Shown piece after piece: positions 8,420 to 16,976 of a stretch of 64,000 nucleotides of DNA (its first letter is position 1; the number at the start of each line of letters is the position of its first letter). The position numbers and the translations under genes are program-made. Origin of the DNA: Gordonia crocea (GTDB taxonomy: Bacteria > Actinomycetota > Actinomycetes > Mycobacteriales > Mycobacteriaceae). The stretch lies in assembly GCF_009932435.1 (NCBI RefSeq), contig NZ_BJOU01000008.1:1-64000 (forward strand), written 5' to 3'. Below the pieces are notes generated by a model, which saw nothing but the letters and a program-made list of their open reading frames with translations, did no database searches and was not told the origin of the DNA.

Positions 8420-9346
8420 TCAGCCGACGGCGACGCGGCGGTTGACCGTCCCGTAGCGCTCGCGGCCCTGCGACGGCGTCACGACGACCGGGTTGTCCGG
8501 CACGCCCGCCGCACGGTGGGCGGCCAGGGCGGCCGAGGTCATCGGTGAGAGCGGCAGGATCGCCCGCTGCGCGACCGCCGGGTGTGCCGTGGCACGCACC
8601 GCCGCCTTCACCATCGGTTTCCACGCGGCGTCGACGAGCCCGGGCTGGTCGAACCCGCCGACCTCGCGCATCCACCGCGGCAGCGTGGCAATCACCGCCG
8701 GGGCCATGAGCCGGCTCCCGATGCGCAGCCGCAGGTTGGCGTTGCCGTCGGAGCGAAGGAGATAGTGCATGCCGCGGAAGGCCCGCTCGGTGACGCACAG
8801 TCCGGGGCGCACGCGCTCGAAATAGGCGCGCACCTCGTCGCGGTCGGCCGGGATGTCGGCCGGGTCGCAGGTCTGCAGTTCGGCGGCGATGCGCGACTCG
8901 GCCCAGTACCTCGCGACCTCCTCGTCGGAGAGGCGGCCGGGGCCGTACATCTCGTAGCACTTGAGGATCGAGTGCCAGCCGGTGACGTGGATCCACAGCT
9001 GCGATGCGGGGTTGTTGGCGCTGTAGCGGCGTCCGGTGATCGGCTCGATCCCGGTGGCCTTGGCGTGCACCCCCATCAGGTGTTCGGAGGCGGCGATGGC
9101 CGTGCGCGAGTCGGCCGTGGCCACGGTGACGAAGTACGCCAGCGTGGCGTCGAGGCGGCGCTGCGGATCGTCGTAGATGCCGCCCATGTCGGCGACGGCC
9201 GCGGTCAGGATCGGGTCGAAGTGCTCCAACACCACCGAGCGCTGGAAGGCGAGCAGCGCGGTCGGGGCGGTCCACAGCTTCCAGGAGATAGAGTCGGGCC
9301 CGAAGAACCCGTAGTCGGTGCTTCGGTAGTCGGCGAGGTCGAACAA
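8420..9346 (-). CDS. MpaB-type oxygenase family protein (DUF2236)
   Basis: A 308-residue protein opening with the family hallmark GPDSISWKLW near residue 15. It continues with the helical core shared with latex-clearing protein and fungal MpaB, including conserved His in SEHLMGVHAKATG (about 107) and WIHVTGWHS (about 143). Family members bind haem and oxidise lipophilic substrates; the substrate here is unknown. The start is ATG at 9346 with AAGGAGG just upstream. It lies 12 nt after the TetR gene, so the two form an operon. Confidence 0.82.
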   Translation of the reverse strand: MFDLADYRSTDYGFFGPDSISWKLWTAPTALLAFQRSVVLEHFDPILTAAVADMGGIYDDPQRRLDATLAYFVTVATADSRTAIAASEHLMGVHAKATGIEPITGRRYSANNPASQLWIHVTGWHSILKCYEMYGPGRLSDEEVARYWAESRIAAELQTCDPADIPADRDEVRAYFERVRPGLCVTERAFRGMHYLLRSDGNANLRLRIGSRLMAPAVIATLPRWMREVGGFDQPGLVDAAWKPMVKAAVRATAHPAVAQRAILPLSPMTSAALAAHRAAGVPDNPVVVTPSQGRERYGTVNRRVAVG

Positions 9347-9358
9347 GGCTGGTCCTCC

Positions 9359-9988
9359 TTAGGCCGCGCGGTACGCGGCAGACATCATGGCGCCGTAGAG
9401 CGGCGCGAGGTCCTCGGCGGTGAGGTCGTTGGCCGGGTCGAGCATGACGCGCACGGCCGCCTCGCACGACGAGACGAACAGTTCGATCAGCGCCGGTGTC
9501 TTGCGCTCCAAATCCTCAGTGCCCCACCATCGTTGGAGCGCGGGCACGATCCAGCGGGTCGACGCTTCGGAGATGATGTGGCGCACGTCGGCGACCGGCT
9601 TGGCCAGTTCGACGTCGGGCCGGCCGTCGAAGACCAGGCGCCAGGACTCGGGGCGGCTGGCCACCGTGGCGAGCAGCGCGGCGTAGCCGTCGACGAAGGC
9701 CTGGTCCGGGTCGTCGCCGGAGGCGGTGTGCAGGGCGGCGAGGGTGGATTCGAGCAGCAGCGACGATTCGCGCTCCATCAGCGCCTGCAGCAGCACCACG
9801 CGATCGGGATAGCAGGAGTAGACCACCGGGCGCGTCACCCCCATGTTGGCGGCAATGGCGGCGATACTGACCGCGGACAGCCCCTTGTCCACCGCGATCT
9901 TCAGCGCGGTGTCGAGGACCAGCGGACGGCGACGGTCGGGCCCGAGGTGTGCGGCGCGTTCTCGTCGCGCAGCGGTATCGACGCTCAT
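9359..9988 (-). CDS. TetR-family transcriptional regulator
   Basis: A 209-residue protein with an N-terminal TetR helix-turn-helix at residues ~30-75 (ALKIAVDKGLSAVSIAAIA, then GVTRPVVYSCYPDRVVLL) and a helical ligand domain. ATG at 9988. An operator-like sequence starts 20 nt upstream of the start codon (10009-10027), and the same motif precedes the CocE-type gene at 13871-13890. The gene therefore probably represses its own operon with the MpaB oxygenase and also the hydrolase. The neighbouring FadD gene suggests a fatty acyl or acyl-CoA ligand, which is inference. Confidence 0.88.
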   Translation of the reverse strand: MSVDTAARRERAAHLGPDRRRPLVLDTALKIAVDKGLSAVSIAAIAANMGVTRPVVYSCYPDRVVLLQALMERESSLLLESTLAALHTASGDDPDQAFVDGYAALLATVASRPESWRLVFDGRPDVELAKPVADVRHIISEASTRWIVPALQRWWGTEDLERKTPALIELFVSSCEAAVRVMLDPANDLTAEDLAPLYGAMMSAAYRAA

Positions 9989-10008
9989 ACCGACAACGGT
10001 AAACCATT

Positions 10009-10027
10009 TTCCTACGGATGTGAAGGA
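10009..10027. promoter_or_regulatory. putative TetR operator upstream of tetR-mpaB
   Basis: TTCCTACGGATGTGAAGGA is an imperfect dyad (TCCTAC...GAAGGA). It shares the pattern TTCCTACGNNTGTGNNGGA with 13871-13890, upstream of the CocE-type hydrolase. It sits between the fadD stop and the TetR start. Confidence 0.55.
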
Positions 10028-10054
10028 TTACTTGTCACGGCCGCGGGATAGGGG

Positions 10055-11647
10055 TCAGGAATCCCCCGCGGCGAGGTCGGCGTGGGTGTCGCGCAACTGG
10101 CGTTTGAGGATCTTGCCGCTCGGGTTCTTGGGCAGTGCGTCGACGACGACCACGTACTTCGGCGCCTTGTAGCCGGCGAGCTTCTCGCGGGCATGGGCGA
10201 TGACGTCCTCGGCGGTCAGCTCGACGCCTTCGCGGGCCACCACCGCGGCCGCGACGGCCTCCACCCAGCGCGGATGGCTGATGCCGAAGACGGAGACCTC
10301 TGCGACGTCGGGGTGGGTGTAGATGGCCTCCTCCACCTCCCGACTGGCGACGTTCTCCCCGCCGGTCTTGATCATGTCTTTCTTGCGGTCGACGACGTAG
10401 AGCACGCCGTCGTCGTCGAAGTAGCCGAGATCGCCGGAGTGGAACCAGCCGGCGCGGAAAGCCTCGTCGGTCTTCGCCGGGTCGTTGTAGTAGCCGAGGG
10501 TGGCATGTGGGCTGCGGTGCACGATCTCCCCGACGGCGCCGGGCGCGACGGGTTCGTCGGCGTCGTCGACGATCCGGGTTTCGACGTTGATCGCCGGCCG
10601 CCCGGCCGATCCGGGCCGGAGCAGTTGTTCCTCGGGTCCGAGGATGGTCGCCAGCGGCGCCATCTCGGTCTGCCCGTAGAAGTTCCACAGTTGCACGTCG
10701 GGCAGTCGCTCCTGCAGTTCTTTGAGCACCTCGACCGGCATCGGCGACGCTCCGTAATAGCCCTTGCGGAGGCTGGAGAGGTCCGCGCCGTCGAAGTCGG
10801 GGTGGCGCAGCAGGCCGATCCACACCGTCGGCGGGGCGAAGAATTTGGTGACGCGGTGCTCGGCGATGGCGCGCAGCACCGTCGCCGGGTCGGGCCCGGG
10901 CAGCAGGATGCTGGTCGCACCGAGATAGACGTCGACGCCGAGGAAGCAGTCCAGCTGCGCGCAGTGGTAGAGCGGCAGGGTGTGCAGCTCGACGTCGTCG
11001 GCGCTCATCGACCCGTCGATCACGCAGGAGACGTACTGCCACATCAACGAGCGGCCGCTCAGCAAGGCCCCCTTCGGGCGCGACTCGGTGCCGGAGGTGA
11101 ACATCATCCGGACCGGGTCGTCGTCGCCGACCGCGACGGTGAACGCCGGGCCGTCGTAGTCGAGCCAGTCGGCGATGTCGGTCCAACCCTCGGCCCCCGC
11201 TCCGATGACCGCGCGCACCCGGACCTGCGCGTCACCCGCGGCGGCCAGCGCCGCGTCGGCGGTCGGCACCAGGGCGTCCTCGGCGACGAAACCCACCGCG
11301 CCGCTGTGGTCGACGATGAAGGCGATCTCGTCGGCGCCGAGCATGAAGTTGATCGGCACCAGCACCACCCCGGCCCGGGCGGCGGCGAAGTTGAGCACCG
11401 CGAACTGCCAACAGTTGTGGCTGAGCAGGGCCAGCCGATCGCCCTTGACCAATCCCGCGGCCGCCAACGCGCCCGCGGTGCGCTCGATGCAGTCGTCGAA
11501 CTCGGCGAAGGTCAGGCGGGTGTCGCCGTCGACGATCGCCACCTTGTCCGGCACGCGCAACGCGGTTCGACGAGGCAGGTCGCCGAGCGCGTGTTGGCGC
11601 GCCAGGGTCCGGTTCTGCCCGTCGGACTTCTCGTTCCCCTGCGCCAT
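10055..11647 (-). CDS. acyl-CoA synthetase (FadD-type, AMP-binding)
   Basis: A 530-residue member of the ANL superfamily. Visible motifs are the phosphate loop MFTSGTESRPKGA (near 185-197), the A5 motif NFYGQTEMA (near 320), the hinge and A7-A8 region GWFHSGDLGYFDDDGVLYVV and DRKKDMIKTGGENV (about 395-430), and the catalytic Lys in PKNPSGKILKR near the C-terminus. It activates a fatty or other carboxylic acid to acyl-CoA through an acyl-adenylate. ATG at 11647 is preferred because AGGAG lies 9 nt upstream; ATG 11653 is too close to it. Substrate unknown. Confidence 0.9.
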   Translation of the reverse strand: MAQGNEKSDGQNRTLARQHALGDLPRRTALRVPDKVAIVDGDTRLTFAEFDDCIERTAGALAAAGLVKGDRLALLSHNCWQFAVLNFAAARAGVVLVPINFMLGADEIAFIVDHSGAVGFVAEDALVPTADAALAAAGDAQVRVRAVIGAGAEGWTDIADWLDYDGPAFTVAVGDDDPVRMMFTSGTESRPKGALLSGRSLMWQYVSCVIDGSMSADDVELHTLPLYHCAQLDCFLGVDVYLGATSILLPGPDPATVLRAIAEHRVTKFFAPPTVWIGLLRHPDFDGADLSSLRKGYYGASPMPVEVLKELQERLPDVQLWNFYGQTEMAPLATILGPEEQLLRPGSAGRPAINVETRIVDDADEPVAPGAVGEIVHRSPHATLGYYNDPAKTDEAFRAGWFHSGDLGYFDDDGVLYVVDRKKDMIKTGGENVASREVEEAIYTHPDVAEVSVFGISHPRWVEAVAAAVVAREGVELTAEDVIAHAREKLAGYKAPKYVVVVDALPKNPSGKILKRQLRDTHADLAAGDS

Positions 11648-11719
11648 GCCCATCAACTCCTCGCGACCGGTCTGCTCCTGTGGCGCACGTTACCGCTTTC
11701 CACCGGCCCCGGCGGACGG

Positions 11720-13849
11720 TTACCGCGCCGTCGGCATCGGGCGGCTGACCGGCAGGTTGACGTAGCTGGGATGGCGGGGGTCGATGAGGATCGTCTGCGG
11801 GCGCAACTGCGACTCGAGCATGAGCACCGGGATCATGAGTCCCTTGGGGAAGTTGGCGGCGAACACGTCGATGCGCAGCCGATGCCCCTGTTGCAGCACC
11901 AGGTCGGTCGGGTTGAACGCGATGTCGACGACGGTGCGCCGCCCGGGGACCACCGGGGCGCGATCACCCAGCGAGAGGTACGGGACGGGTTTGCTGTAGT
12001 CCCCGCTGGGCGAGCGGCTGCTCAGCGACTCGTCGATCTTGCGCAGCGACGCGGTCAGTTGCCCGGTGGTGACGACGGTGGACTGCCCGTTGGGCGCGAC
12101 GTCGTTGAGCGTGACGGCCCAGTAGCCGTCGGTGGTGTCGAGCTTGGTGTTCAGGTGCACGGCGATCTGACCGGAGATCAGCGTCGGCCCGGCCACCGGC
12201 GCGGAGGTGAAGGTCGCGGCCGCCACCTCGGAGATCCGCGCGTCCTTGGCGCAGAAGTCGACGACGCCCATCTGGCCGCCGGTCCCCTGCGCCGCGTCGG
12301 CCGAGCACACCGTCGACAACCCGGGCGAGACGACGGCGGCGGTGCCGTGCCGCGGCGGGCGCGGGGACAGCGAGCCGTCATAGGCGACGACGCCGGTCGT
12401 CGTGCCGCTGCGCTGCCCGGTGAGATATTGCCGCTGGTAGGTCATGCCCGGTCGCGGGAAGTTCGACGCGCTGGTCCACGCGCCGCCCTGCTGGAACAGG
12501 GTGGCCGGGCTGTACTTGTCGATCCCGTTGCGTTTGCCCTTGAGCCAGCGGTCGAACCACGCGCGCTGCAGGACGTCCATGCGCGGCGGCGCGCCGGCGC
12601 TGCCGAGGCCGGACCCCGTCGTCGAGTGGTACCAGTTGCCCATCACCAACTTCTTCTGGCTCAGCGGCACGTCGACGCGGCTCAGCACCTCCGACTGCGA
12701 ATTCACGAACAGGTCTTGCCAACCGCCGACGACGAAGGTCGGGATCTTGATGCGGTCGAGGTGACCGGCGATGCCCTTGCGGAACGGCCCGGCGGGGTCG
12801 ATGACCTTCTTCACGTCGGGCGGGATGTTTCTGAGGTCGAAGGTGAGGAAGGCCCGCAGCAGCGTATCGAAGAAGGTGATCGGGCTCGACACCCGATCGG
12901 ACAGCCATTTCCAGTCGAACCGCCCGGTGGCGATGGATTTCAGGTCGGGCAGCCATTTGAGGGTGTTGACGCTGGCCACCCACGTGGGGATGAAGCCCGC
13001 CGCGATCCCGCCGCCGGGGGCGATCACGTCGCGCACCACGTCGCTGCCGGGCACACCCGCGAAGACGGCCTTGATCGGGGTGTCGGGCTGTTGTGCGGCC
13101 TGCAACGCGACGACGCCACCGTAGGAGTGGCCGGTCATCCCGATCTGTTTGGTGGACCACGGCTGCCGACCGGCCCACCGGGCGATCTCGACCATGTCCT
13201 TCTGCTCGCGAGCGCCGGCGCCGTTCCACACACCCTGGGAGAACCCCGTGCCGCGCACGTCGACGACGACCTGGGCGTAACCCGATCGCACGAGTTGCGG
13301 GTCGACGGAGATCGTGCGGCCCGAGCCGCCGGTGAGCATCCGGATCTGCGAACCGATGCCGGAGAACGGGGTTCCGGACAGGTCGAACAGGTTGAACCGG
13401 TTGAAGAGGTTGACCAGCGGGTCGTAGAGGCCGGGGATCTCCGTCGCCGACGTCAGCATCATGTAGATCAACTTGGTGTAGGGCGTCATGTTGACGATCG
13501 TCGGGATCGGGGTGCGGACCACGCGGCCGGTACGGTCCACCGGCCGGTAGACGTTGGCCTTCAGCACCACGCCGTCGCTCATCCGGATCGGCACATCCCA
13601 GTCGATGTGCACGCCCGGATAGCGCTGCGGGCCGTCGTGCATGCGGGTCCACCGCTCGCCCCGGACCGCGTCGCTGCCCGAGACGGCACCGTCCGCGTCG
13701 GGGGTTCCGCCCAACCAGGCCGCCATCAGGACCGACAGTGCGAGGACGACGCCGACGGTGCCGCCCCGCCGGATCTTGTCCCGAAACCGGACACTATTCG
13801 TCGTTGACCTGCGCTTGACCGACTCTTCTGACCGGGCTGCCGTCGTCAT
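11720..13849 (-). CDS. CocE/NonD-family serine hydrolase with N-terminal signal/anchor
   Basis: A 709-residue protein. Residues ~28-50 form a hydrophobic segment after basic residues (DKIRRGGTVGVVLALSVLMAAW), a signal peptide or anchor, so the enzyme acts outside the membrane. The alpha/beta-hydrolase domain follows with IPTIVNMTPYTK, VVVDVRGTGFSQG and the nucleophile elbow GHSYGG near residue 240. The C-terminal part matches the X-Pro dipeptidyl-peptidase beta domain (HLNTKLDTTDGYWAVTLNDV; LVLQQGHRLRIDVFAANFPK). Family members are esterases, amidases or peptidases; the substrate is unknown. ATG at 13849. A TetR-operator-like motif begins 21 nt upstream. Confidence 0.88.
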   Translation of the reverse strand: MTTAARSEESVKRRSTTNSVRFRDKIRRGGTVGVVLALSVLMAAWLGGTPDADGAVSGSDAVRGERWTRMHDGPQRYPGVHIDWDVPIRMSDGVVLKANVYRPVDRTGRVVRTPIPTIVNMTPYTKLIYMMLTSATEIPGLYDPLVNLFNRFNLFDLSGTPFSGIGSQIRMLTGGSGRTISVDPQLVRSGYAQVVVDVRGTGFSQGVWNGAGAREQKDMVEIARWAGRQPWSTKQIGMTGHSYGGVVALQAAQQPDTPIKAVFAGVPGSDVVRDVIAPGGGIAAGFIPTWVASVNTLKWLPDLKSIATGRFDWKWLSDRVSSPITFFDTLLRAFLTFDLRNIPPDVKKVIDPAGPFRKGIAGHLDRIKIPTFVVGGWQDLFVNSQSEVLSRVDVPLSQKKLVMGNWYHSTTGSGLGSAGAPPRMDVLQRAWFDRWLKGKRNGIDKYSPATLFQQGGAWTSASNFPRPGMTYQRQYLTGQRSGTTTGVVAYDGSLSPRPPRHGTAAVVSPGLSTVCSADAAQGTGGQMGVVDFCAKDARISEVAAATFTSAPVAGPTLISGQIAVHLNTKLDTTDGYWAVTLNDVAPNGQSTVVTTGQLTASLRKIDESLSSRSPSGDYSKPVPYLSLGDRAPVVPGRRTVVDIAFNPTDLVLQQGHRLRIDVFAANFPKGLMIPVLMLESQLRPQTILIDPRHPSYVNLPVSRPMPTAR

Positions 13850-13870
13850 GGCAAGCAACGTAACCCAGAT

Positions 13871-13890
13871 TTCCTACGTCTGTGTCGGAA
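13871..13890. promoter_or_regulatory. putative TetR operator upstream of the CocE-type gene
   Basis: TTCCTACGTCTGTGTCGGAA is an imperfect palindrome that shares the pattern TTCCTACGNNTGTGNNGGA with 10009-10027. A further TTTCCTAC begins at 13891. Confidence 0.55.
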
Positions 13891-14464
13891 TTTCCTACAT
13901 CGAGAAAAGAAATCTCGCCGCACACATCAAAGGGCGCGTCGCCGCCCTTGCCGCCATCGCCTCCGTTACCGCCGCCAGCCTTACCGTCGCCGCCGTCACC
14001 CTCACCGTTGCCGCAGTCCATACCTGATGTAGACCATGTCGCGAAATGCTAAGCGGCCCACAATACGGCGTCAGCGAATTCGAAGAATCATTTCAACAAG
14101 GGGAAAAATACCCATACTTGAACTACCCGCGACCGATGAAACAAGTCGTCTCGATGTGAATCTACCGACCAACGTTATCTATCAACAATAAGCGGTAGAT
14201 ACCCGACTTTCGGGGCTCTAACCTGCGTATATGTGGCATACGAAGGCATATCAGTTGCCCACAATAAACTCGAACTGATCTGGGTCAATCGACCAGAATA
14301 AGTGGGTCGTACGACCATTCTATTTACAGCTCTCAAGGCCATCAAATATGGGTCGATTGACCCACTAAATGCACCACAGGTCCCATGCGGCACAACAACC
14401 TCTGAACAGGATTCCGCGTTGGATCCTGTTGCCCACTATTGAAACGAAGCGGCAGTGGCGCGAA
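13891..14464. other. gene-poor, AT-richer spacer
   Basis: No convincing gene. About 13930-14030 is a GCC/ACC-rich low-complexity run. From ~14030 to 14460 the composition turns markedly AT-richer than the rest of the window and carries the inverted repeats described separately. Short open frames here lack ribosome sites and protein-like composition. Confidence 0.7.
14281..14364. repeat. 14-bp inverted repeat enclosing a 12-bp palindrome
   Basis: TGGGTCAATCGACC (14281-14294) is repeated in perfect inverse at 14351-14364. The 56-nt interval contains the perfect palindrome GGTCGTACGACC (14305-14316). All three share a GGTCNNNNGACC core, so they could be one protein's binding sites or form a long hairpin. 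Nothing nearby identifies the binder. Confidence 0.85.
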
Positions 14465-14839
14465 TCAGACCGAACTGAGCGGGACCGACCCGACCGCATA
14501 GGAGACGACGAAGGCCGCCACCACGACGAGAATCGCCAAGCCCAGCCAGAGGCTCGACCACCGGCGCTGGACGAACGAGACGACGACGGGCACCAACGAC
14601 AACAACGCGCCGATACCCGCGGCCCAGAGCACCCGGCCCATGATGACCTGGGCGGCATCGCACGACATGCCACAGATCGTACTGCCCATGAGGGCGGCCA
14701 AAACCCAGAGCACCAGCGCCGCCCACGCCAGCACCAGCACCACTGCACCGACGACGGTCAGCACGACGTTGGTCGTGCGCCAGGAGTCGCGCGTCTCGAC
14801 GGGTTGCACCGCCTCCCACTGCGACATGTCGTTGACCAT
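14465..14839 (-). CDS. small membrane protein of unknown function
   Basis: A 124-residue protein with about three transmembrane helices (around residues 25-50, 65-88 and 95-118; for example VVLTVVGAVVLVLAWAALVLWVLAALMG). The short N-terminus is hydrophilic (MVNDMSQWEAVQPVETRDSW). The ATG overlaps the stop of the upstream lipoprotein gene (TAATG), so translation is probably coupled. It forms an operon with the two DUF3558-type genes upstream. No family recognised. Confidence 0.75.
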   Translation of the reverse strand: MVNDMSQWEAVQPVETRDSWRTTNVVLTVVGAVVLVLAWAALVLWVLAALMGSTICGMSCDAAQVIMGRVLWAAGIGALLSLVPVVVSFVQRRWSSLWLGLAILVVVAAFVVSYAVGSVPLSSV

Positions 14840-15387
14840 TACGCGCTGTTCTTCAGGACTAGTTCCATCAGCTTGGTCGCCGATTGGCAGGTGTCCCCCG
14901 ACGACCCGCCTTCGGCCTCGACGAACCAGGTGTAGATCCCGCGGCTGGGCGCCTTGGCGGTGACGCCGCAGATGTTGCGGCCGGCCTTGGTCTGGGTGAA
15001 GGCCGAGCTCCCGTTCACCTTGACGTTCTCAGTCTCGTAGCCCAGCTTCTTGGCGGTGCGCTGCTCCACCGACATCGAGCCCCACTCAAACCAGTTGAAC
15101 GTCACGGTCATCCGCATCGCGCCGTACACCGTCCAACGGCAGATCGCTCCGTTGAAGTCCGGCGAACCGACCGCACCGCCGATCGCCTTGCCGATCTCGG
15201 CCGGGCTGACGATCTGGCATTCCAGGGTGACCTTGTCGTACTTGTCGGTGTCGACGTGCCCCTTGGGCCGGACCGGGTCGTTGCCACGGGGCAGCGGGTT
15301 GTTGTCGCCGCCGTTGCAACCGGCGAGGCTGAACACCGCCGCGATGGCCACCACGGCCACACCGATGCGTCGCAGGTGGTTCATCAT
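14839..15387 (-). CDS. DUF3558-type lipoprotein
   Basis: A 182-residue protein with a lipoprotein signal (MMNHLRRIGVAVVAIAAV, lipobox LAGC at ~23-26). The secreted domain carries Cys at LECQIVSP, ICRWTVY, ICGVTAK and DTCQSA, as in actinobacterial DUF3558 lipoproteins. It would sit on the outer face of the cytoplasmic membrane. The ATG at 15387 overlaps the stop of the S4-lipoprotein fusion (ATGA). The two domains are clearly paralogous: both have ICRW/SCEW, FNWF/FNWY and ICG/ICE at matching points. Function unknown. Confidence 0.82.
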   Translation of the reverse strand: MMNHLRRIGVAVVAIAAVFSLAGCNGGDNNPLPRGNDPVRPKGHVDTDKYDKVTLECQIVSPAEIGKAIGGAVGSPDFNGAICRWTVYGAMRMTVTFNWFEWGSMSVEQRTAKKLGYETENVKVNGSSAFTQTKAGRNICGVTAKAPSRGIYTWFVEAEGGSSGDTCQSATKLMELVLKNSA

Positions 15388-16265
15388 GACGCCCTCTCGA
15401 TGGACATGGTCGACAGTTTCTTGGTGGCCTCGCAGATCTGGTCGGTGCTCATCCCCGACGACGAGTCCGCGCGCACCGACCACTCGAAGAAGTCGAGTCC
15501 GAATTCGATCCCGATCTCACAGATCGTGTAGTCCGAGGCGATGAAGCCCTTGTGGCCATTGATCTCGATGTCCTCGGTCGAGTTGCGCGACAGCTGCTCG
15601 GTGGCCCGTTCACGGCCGATCGGTGAACCGCGGTACCAGTTGAACGAGGCGACCGCGCCGGTGCGCACCCCGTTGGCCGCCCACTCGCACGACGACGGGT
15701 TGTTCACCGTGTTCTGCAACGCGGCGAAGGTGGTGATCTGGGAGACCTCTTCGGTGGTGACGCCGCCGCATTCGCCGAAGTAGGGACCGCTGGTCGCGTC
15801 CTTCGGCGGTTGCGGGATGTTGTTGGCCGGCCCGCCGCTGGTGCCGGAGTCGTCGCCGTTACACCCGGCCAGAACCAGGACGACGGCGGCCACCAGCGCC
15901 AGCAGCCCGGTGGTCCGGAACCGGTCGAGTTCGCGGCGCTCGCGCTTGGTGGGGCGCCCGGCACCCCGGTCACGACGAGGCTGGCTGGCGAGGACTTCTT
16001 TCGACGGCGGGGGCGGGCTCTTGTCGATGTAGCAGGCCGCGGCGACCGGCGCCGATACCCGCTTGGACACCTCGCGGGCGACCTCGACGATGCGTTCACG
16101 ACCGCCGACGCGCACACGCACCTCGTCGCCGATCGTCACCACCTGTGCGGGTTTCGCGGTCGCCCCGTTTACGCGGACGTGCCCGGCCCGGCAGGCGGCG
16201 CCGGCGGCCGAGCGGGTCTTGGTGAGCCGGATCGACCAGATCCAGGAGTCAACTCGAGTGGCCAT
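15384..16265 (-). CDS. fusion of S4 RNA-binding domain and DUF3558-type lipoprotein domain
   Basis: A 293-residue protein made of two parts normally found separately. Residues 1-~120 are a complete S4/Hsp15-like RNA-binding protein (MATRVDSWIWSIRLTKTRS; HVRVNGATAKPAQVVTIGDEVRV) that reaches its usual basic end, GRPTKRERRELDRFR. It then reads straight into a hydrophobic segment with lipobox (LLALVAAVVLVLAGC) and a DUF3558-like domain with conserved Cys. There is no in-frame ATG, GTG or TTG close before the hydrophobic stretch, so a separate lipoprotein start is not evident. S4 proteins of this kind bind ribosomal RNA in the cytosol, and the lipoprotein half should be outside. The product may be a signal-anchored hybrid, or the join may be a deletion scar. 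Confidence 0.8.
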   Translation of the reverse strand: MATRVDSWIWSIRLTKTRSAAGAACRAGHVRVNGATAKPAQVVTIGDEVRVRVGGRERIVEVAREVSKRVSAPVAAACYIDKSPPPPSKEVLASQPRRDRGAGRPTKRERRELDRFRTTGLLALVAAVVLVLAGCNGDDSGTSGGPANNIPQPPKDATSGPYFGECGGVTTEEVSQITTFAALQNTVNNPSSCEWAANGVRTGAVASFNWYRGSPIGRERATEQLSRNSTEDIEINGHKGFIASDYTICEIGIEFGLDFFEWSVRADSSSGMSTDQICEATKKLSTMSIERAS

Positions 16266-16478
16266 GCGCTCTCCGGTCCGCGGGGTCAGTACTCCCCCAG
16301 CGTAGCGAGAGTTGCCGCAACCGCCCGTTTTCCGAATGGTTCGGCGGGAAGACCCAGCCCAACGCGGCCCGTGGTTCTCACCACTGGATTGGCGATTTCC
16401 AGCACACTCACAGCCGGGCCCCGCCGGATCTCCAGTCCCACATGCGACCGTGACGGCACACGATCAAAGGCGGTGACG

Positions 16479-16904
16479 ATGAAGGCCCGACGACGGATGG
16501 CGCTCGGCGCGCTCGGCGCGCTTGCCTTGGTGCTCACCGCGTGCGGCACCGATGCCAAGACCCCGGTCGCCACCGGTCAACCCCGCCCGTCGACGATGAC
16601 CACCGCCGTCGCCACCGTCGTCCGCGATGCGGCCGCCTCCCTGGCGGTCGGCGACGTCGACGGCTTCCTGGCCAAGCAGTGCCCGCAGGTCCGCAGCCAG
16701 ATCGCCGCAGATCCGCAGGCCCTCGCCGAGTTGGTGGAGCGCAACCGCGGCATCGTCGTCGAATCGGTGACCGGCGTCGACATCAGCGGCGACAACGCCG
16801 ACGCGCAAGTCGTCTACACCCACCAGTCCGACCCGGATTACCCGTCGTGGACCGCCGACGTCCCGCTGGTCCGCGCCGACGGCGGCTGGCAGATGTGCGG
16901 GTGA
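16479..16904 (+). CDS. small secreted lipoprotein, NTF2-like
   Basis: A 141-residue lipoprotein with signal MKARRRMALGALGALALVLTAC (lipobox LTAC at ~19-22). A compact domain follows with AAASLAVGDVDGFLAKQCPQV and GGWQMC at the end. The pattern of one N-terminal helix, a beta sheet and two Cys that may pair resembles NTF2-like mycobacterial lipoproteins such as the DUF4878 type. It is divergent from the S4 fusion gene across ~210 bp. Function unknown. Confidence 0.78.
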   Translation: MKARRRMALGALGALALVLTACGTDAKTPVATGQPRPSTMTTAVATVVRDAAASLAVGDVDGFLAKQCPQVRSQIAADPQALAELVERNRGIVVESVTGVDISGDNADAQVVYTHQSDPDYPSWTADVPLVRADGGWQMCG

Positions 16905-16976
16905 ACGCATGGCGGTTCTGACGAGCCCCGAATGACGCGGTCCCAAGCCTGCTGACCGGCAGATACCATCTATCGG

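Noticed and set aside
10082..13807. 1,241-codon plus-strand frame opposite fadD and the hydrolase gene
   Set aside because: It spans two clear minus-strand genes and their spacer; composition is that of an antisense frame.
13794..14021. Glycine-rich minus-strand frame, PE-PGRS-like at first sight
   Set aside because: It overlaps the start of the CocE-type gene and its operator, has no ribosome site, and the Gly run reflects a GCC-rich low-complexity tract.
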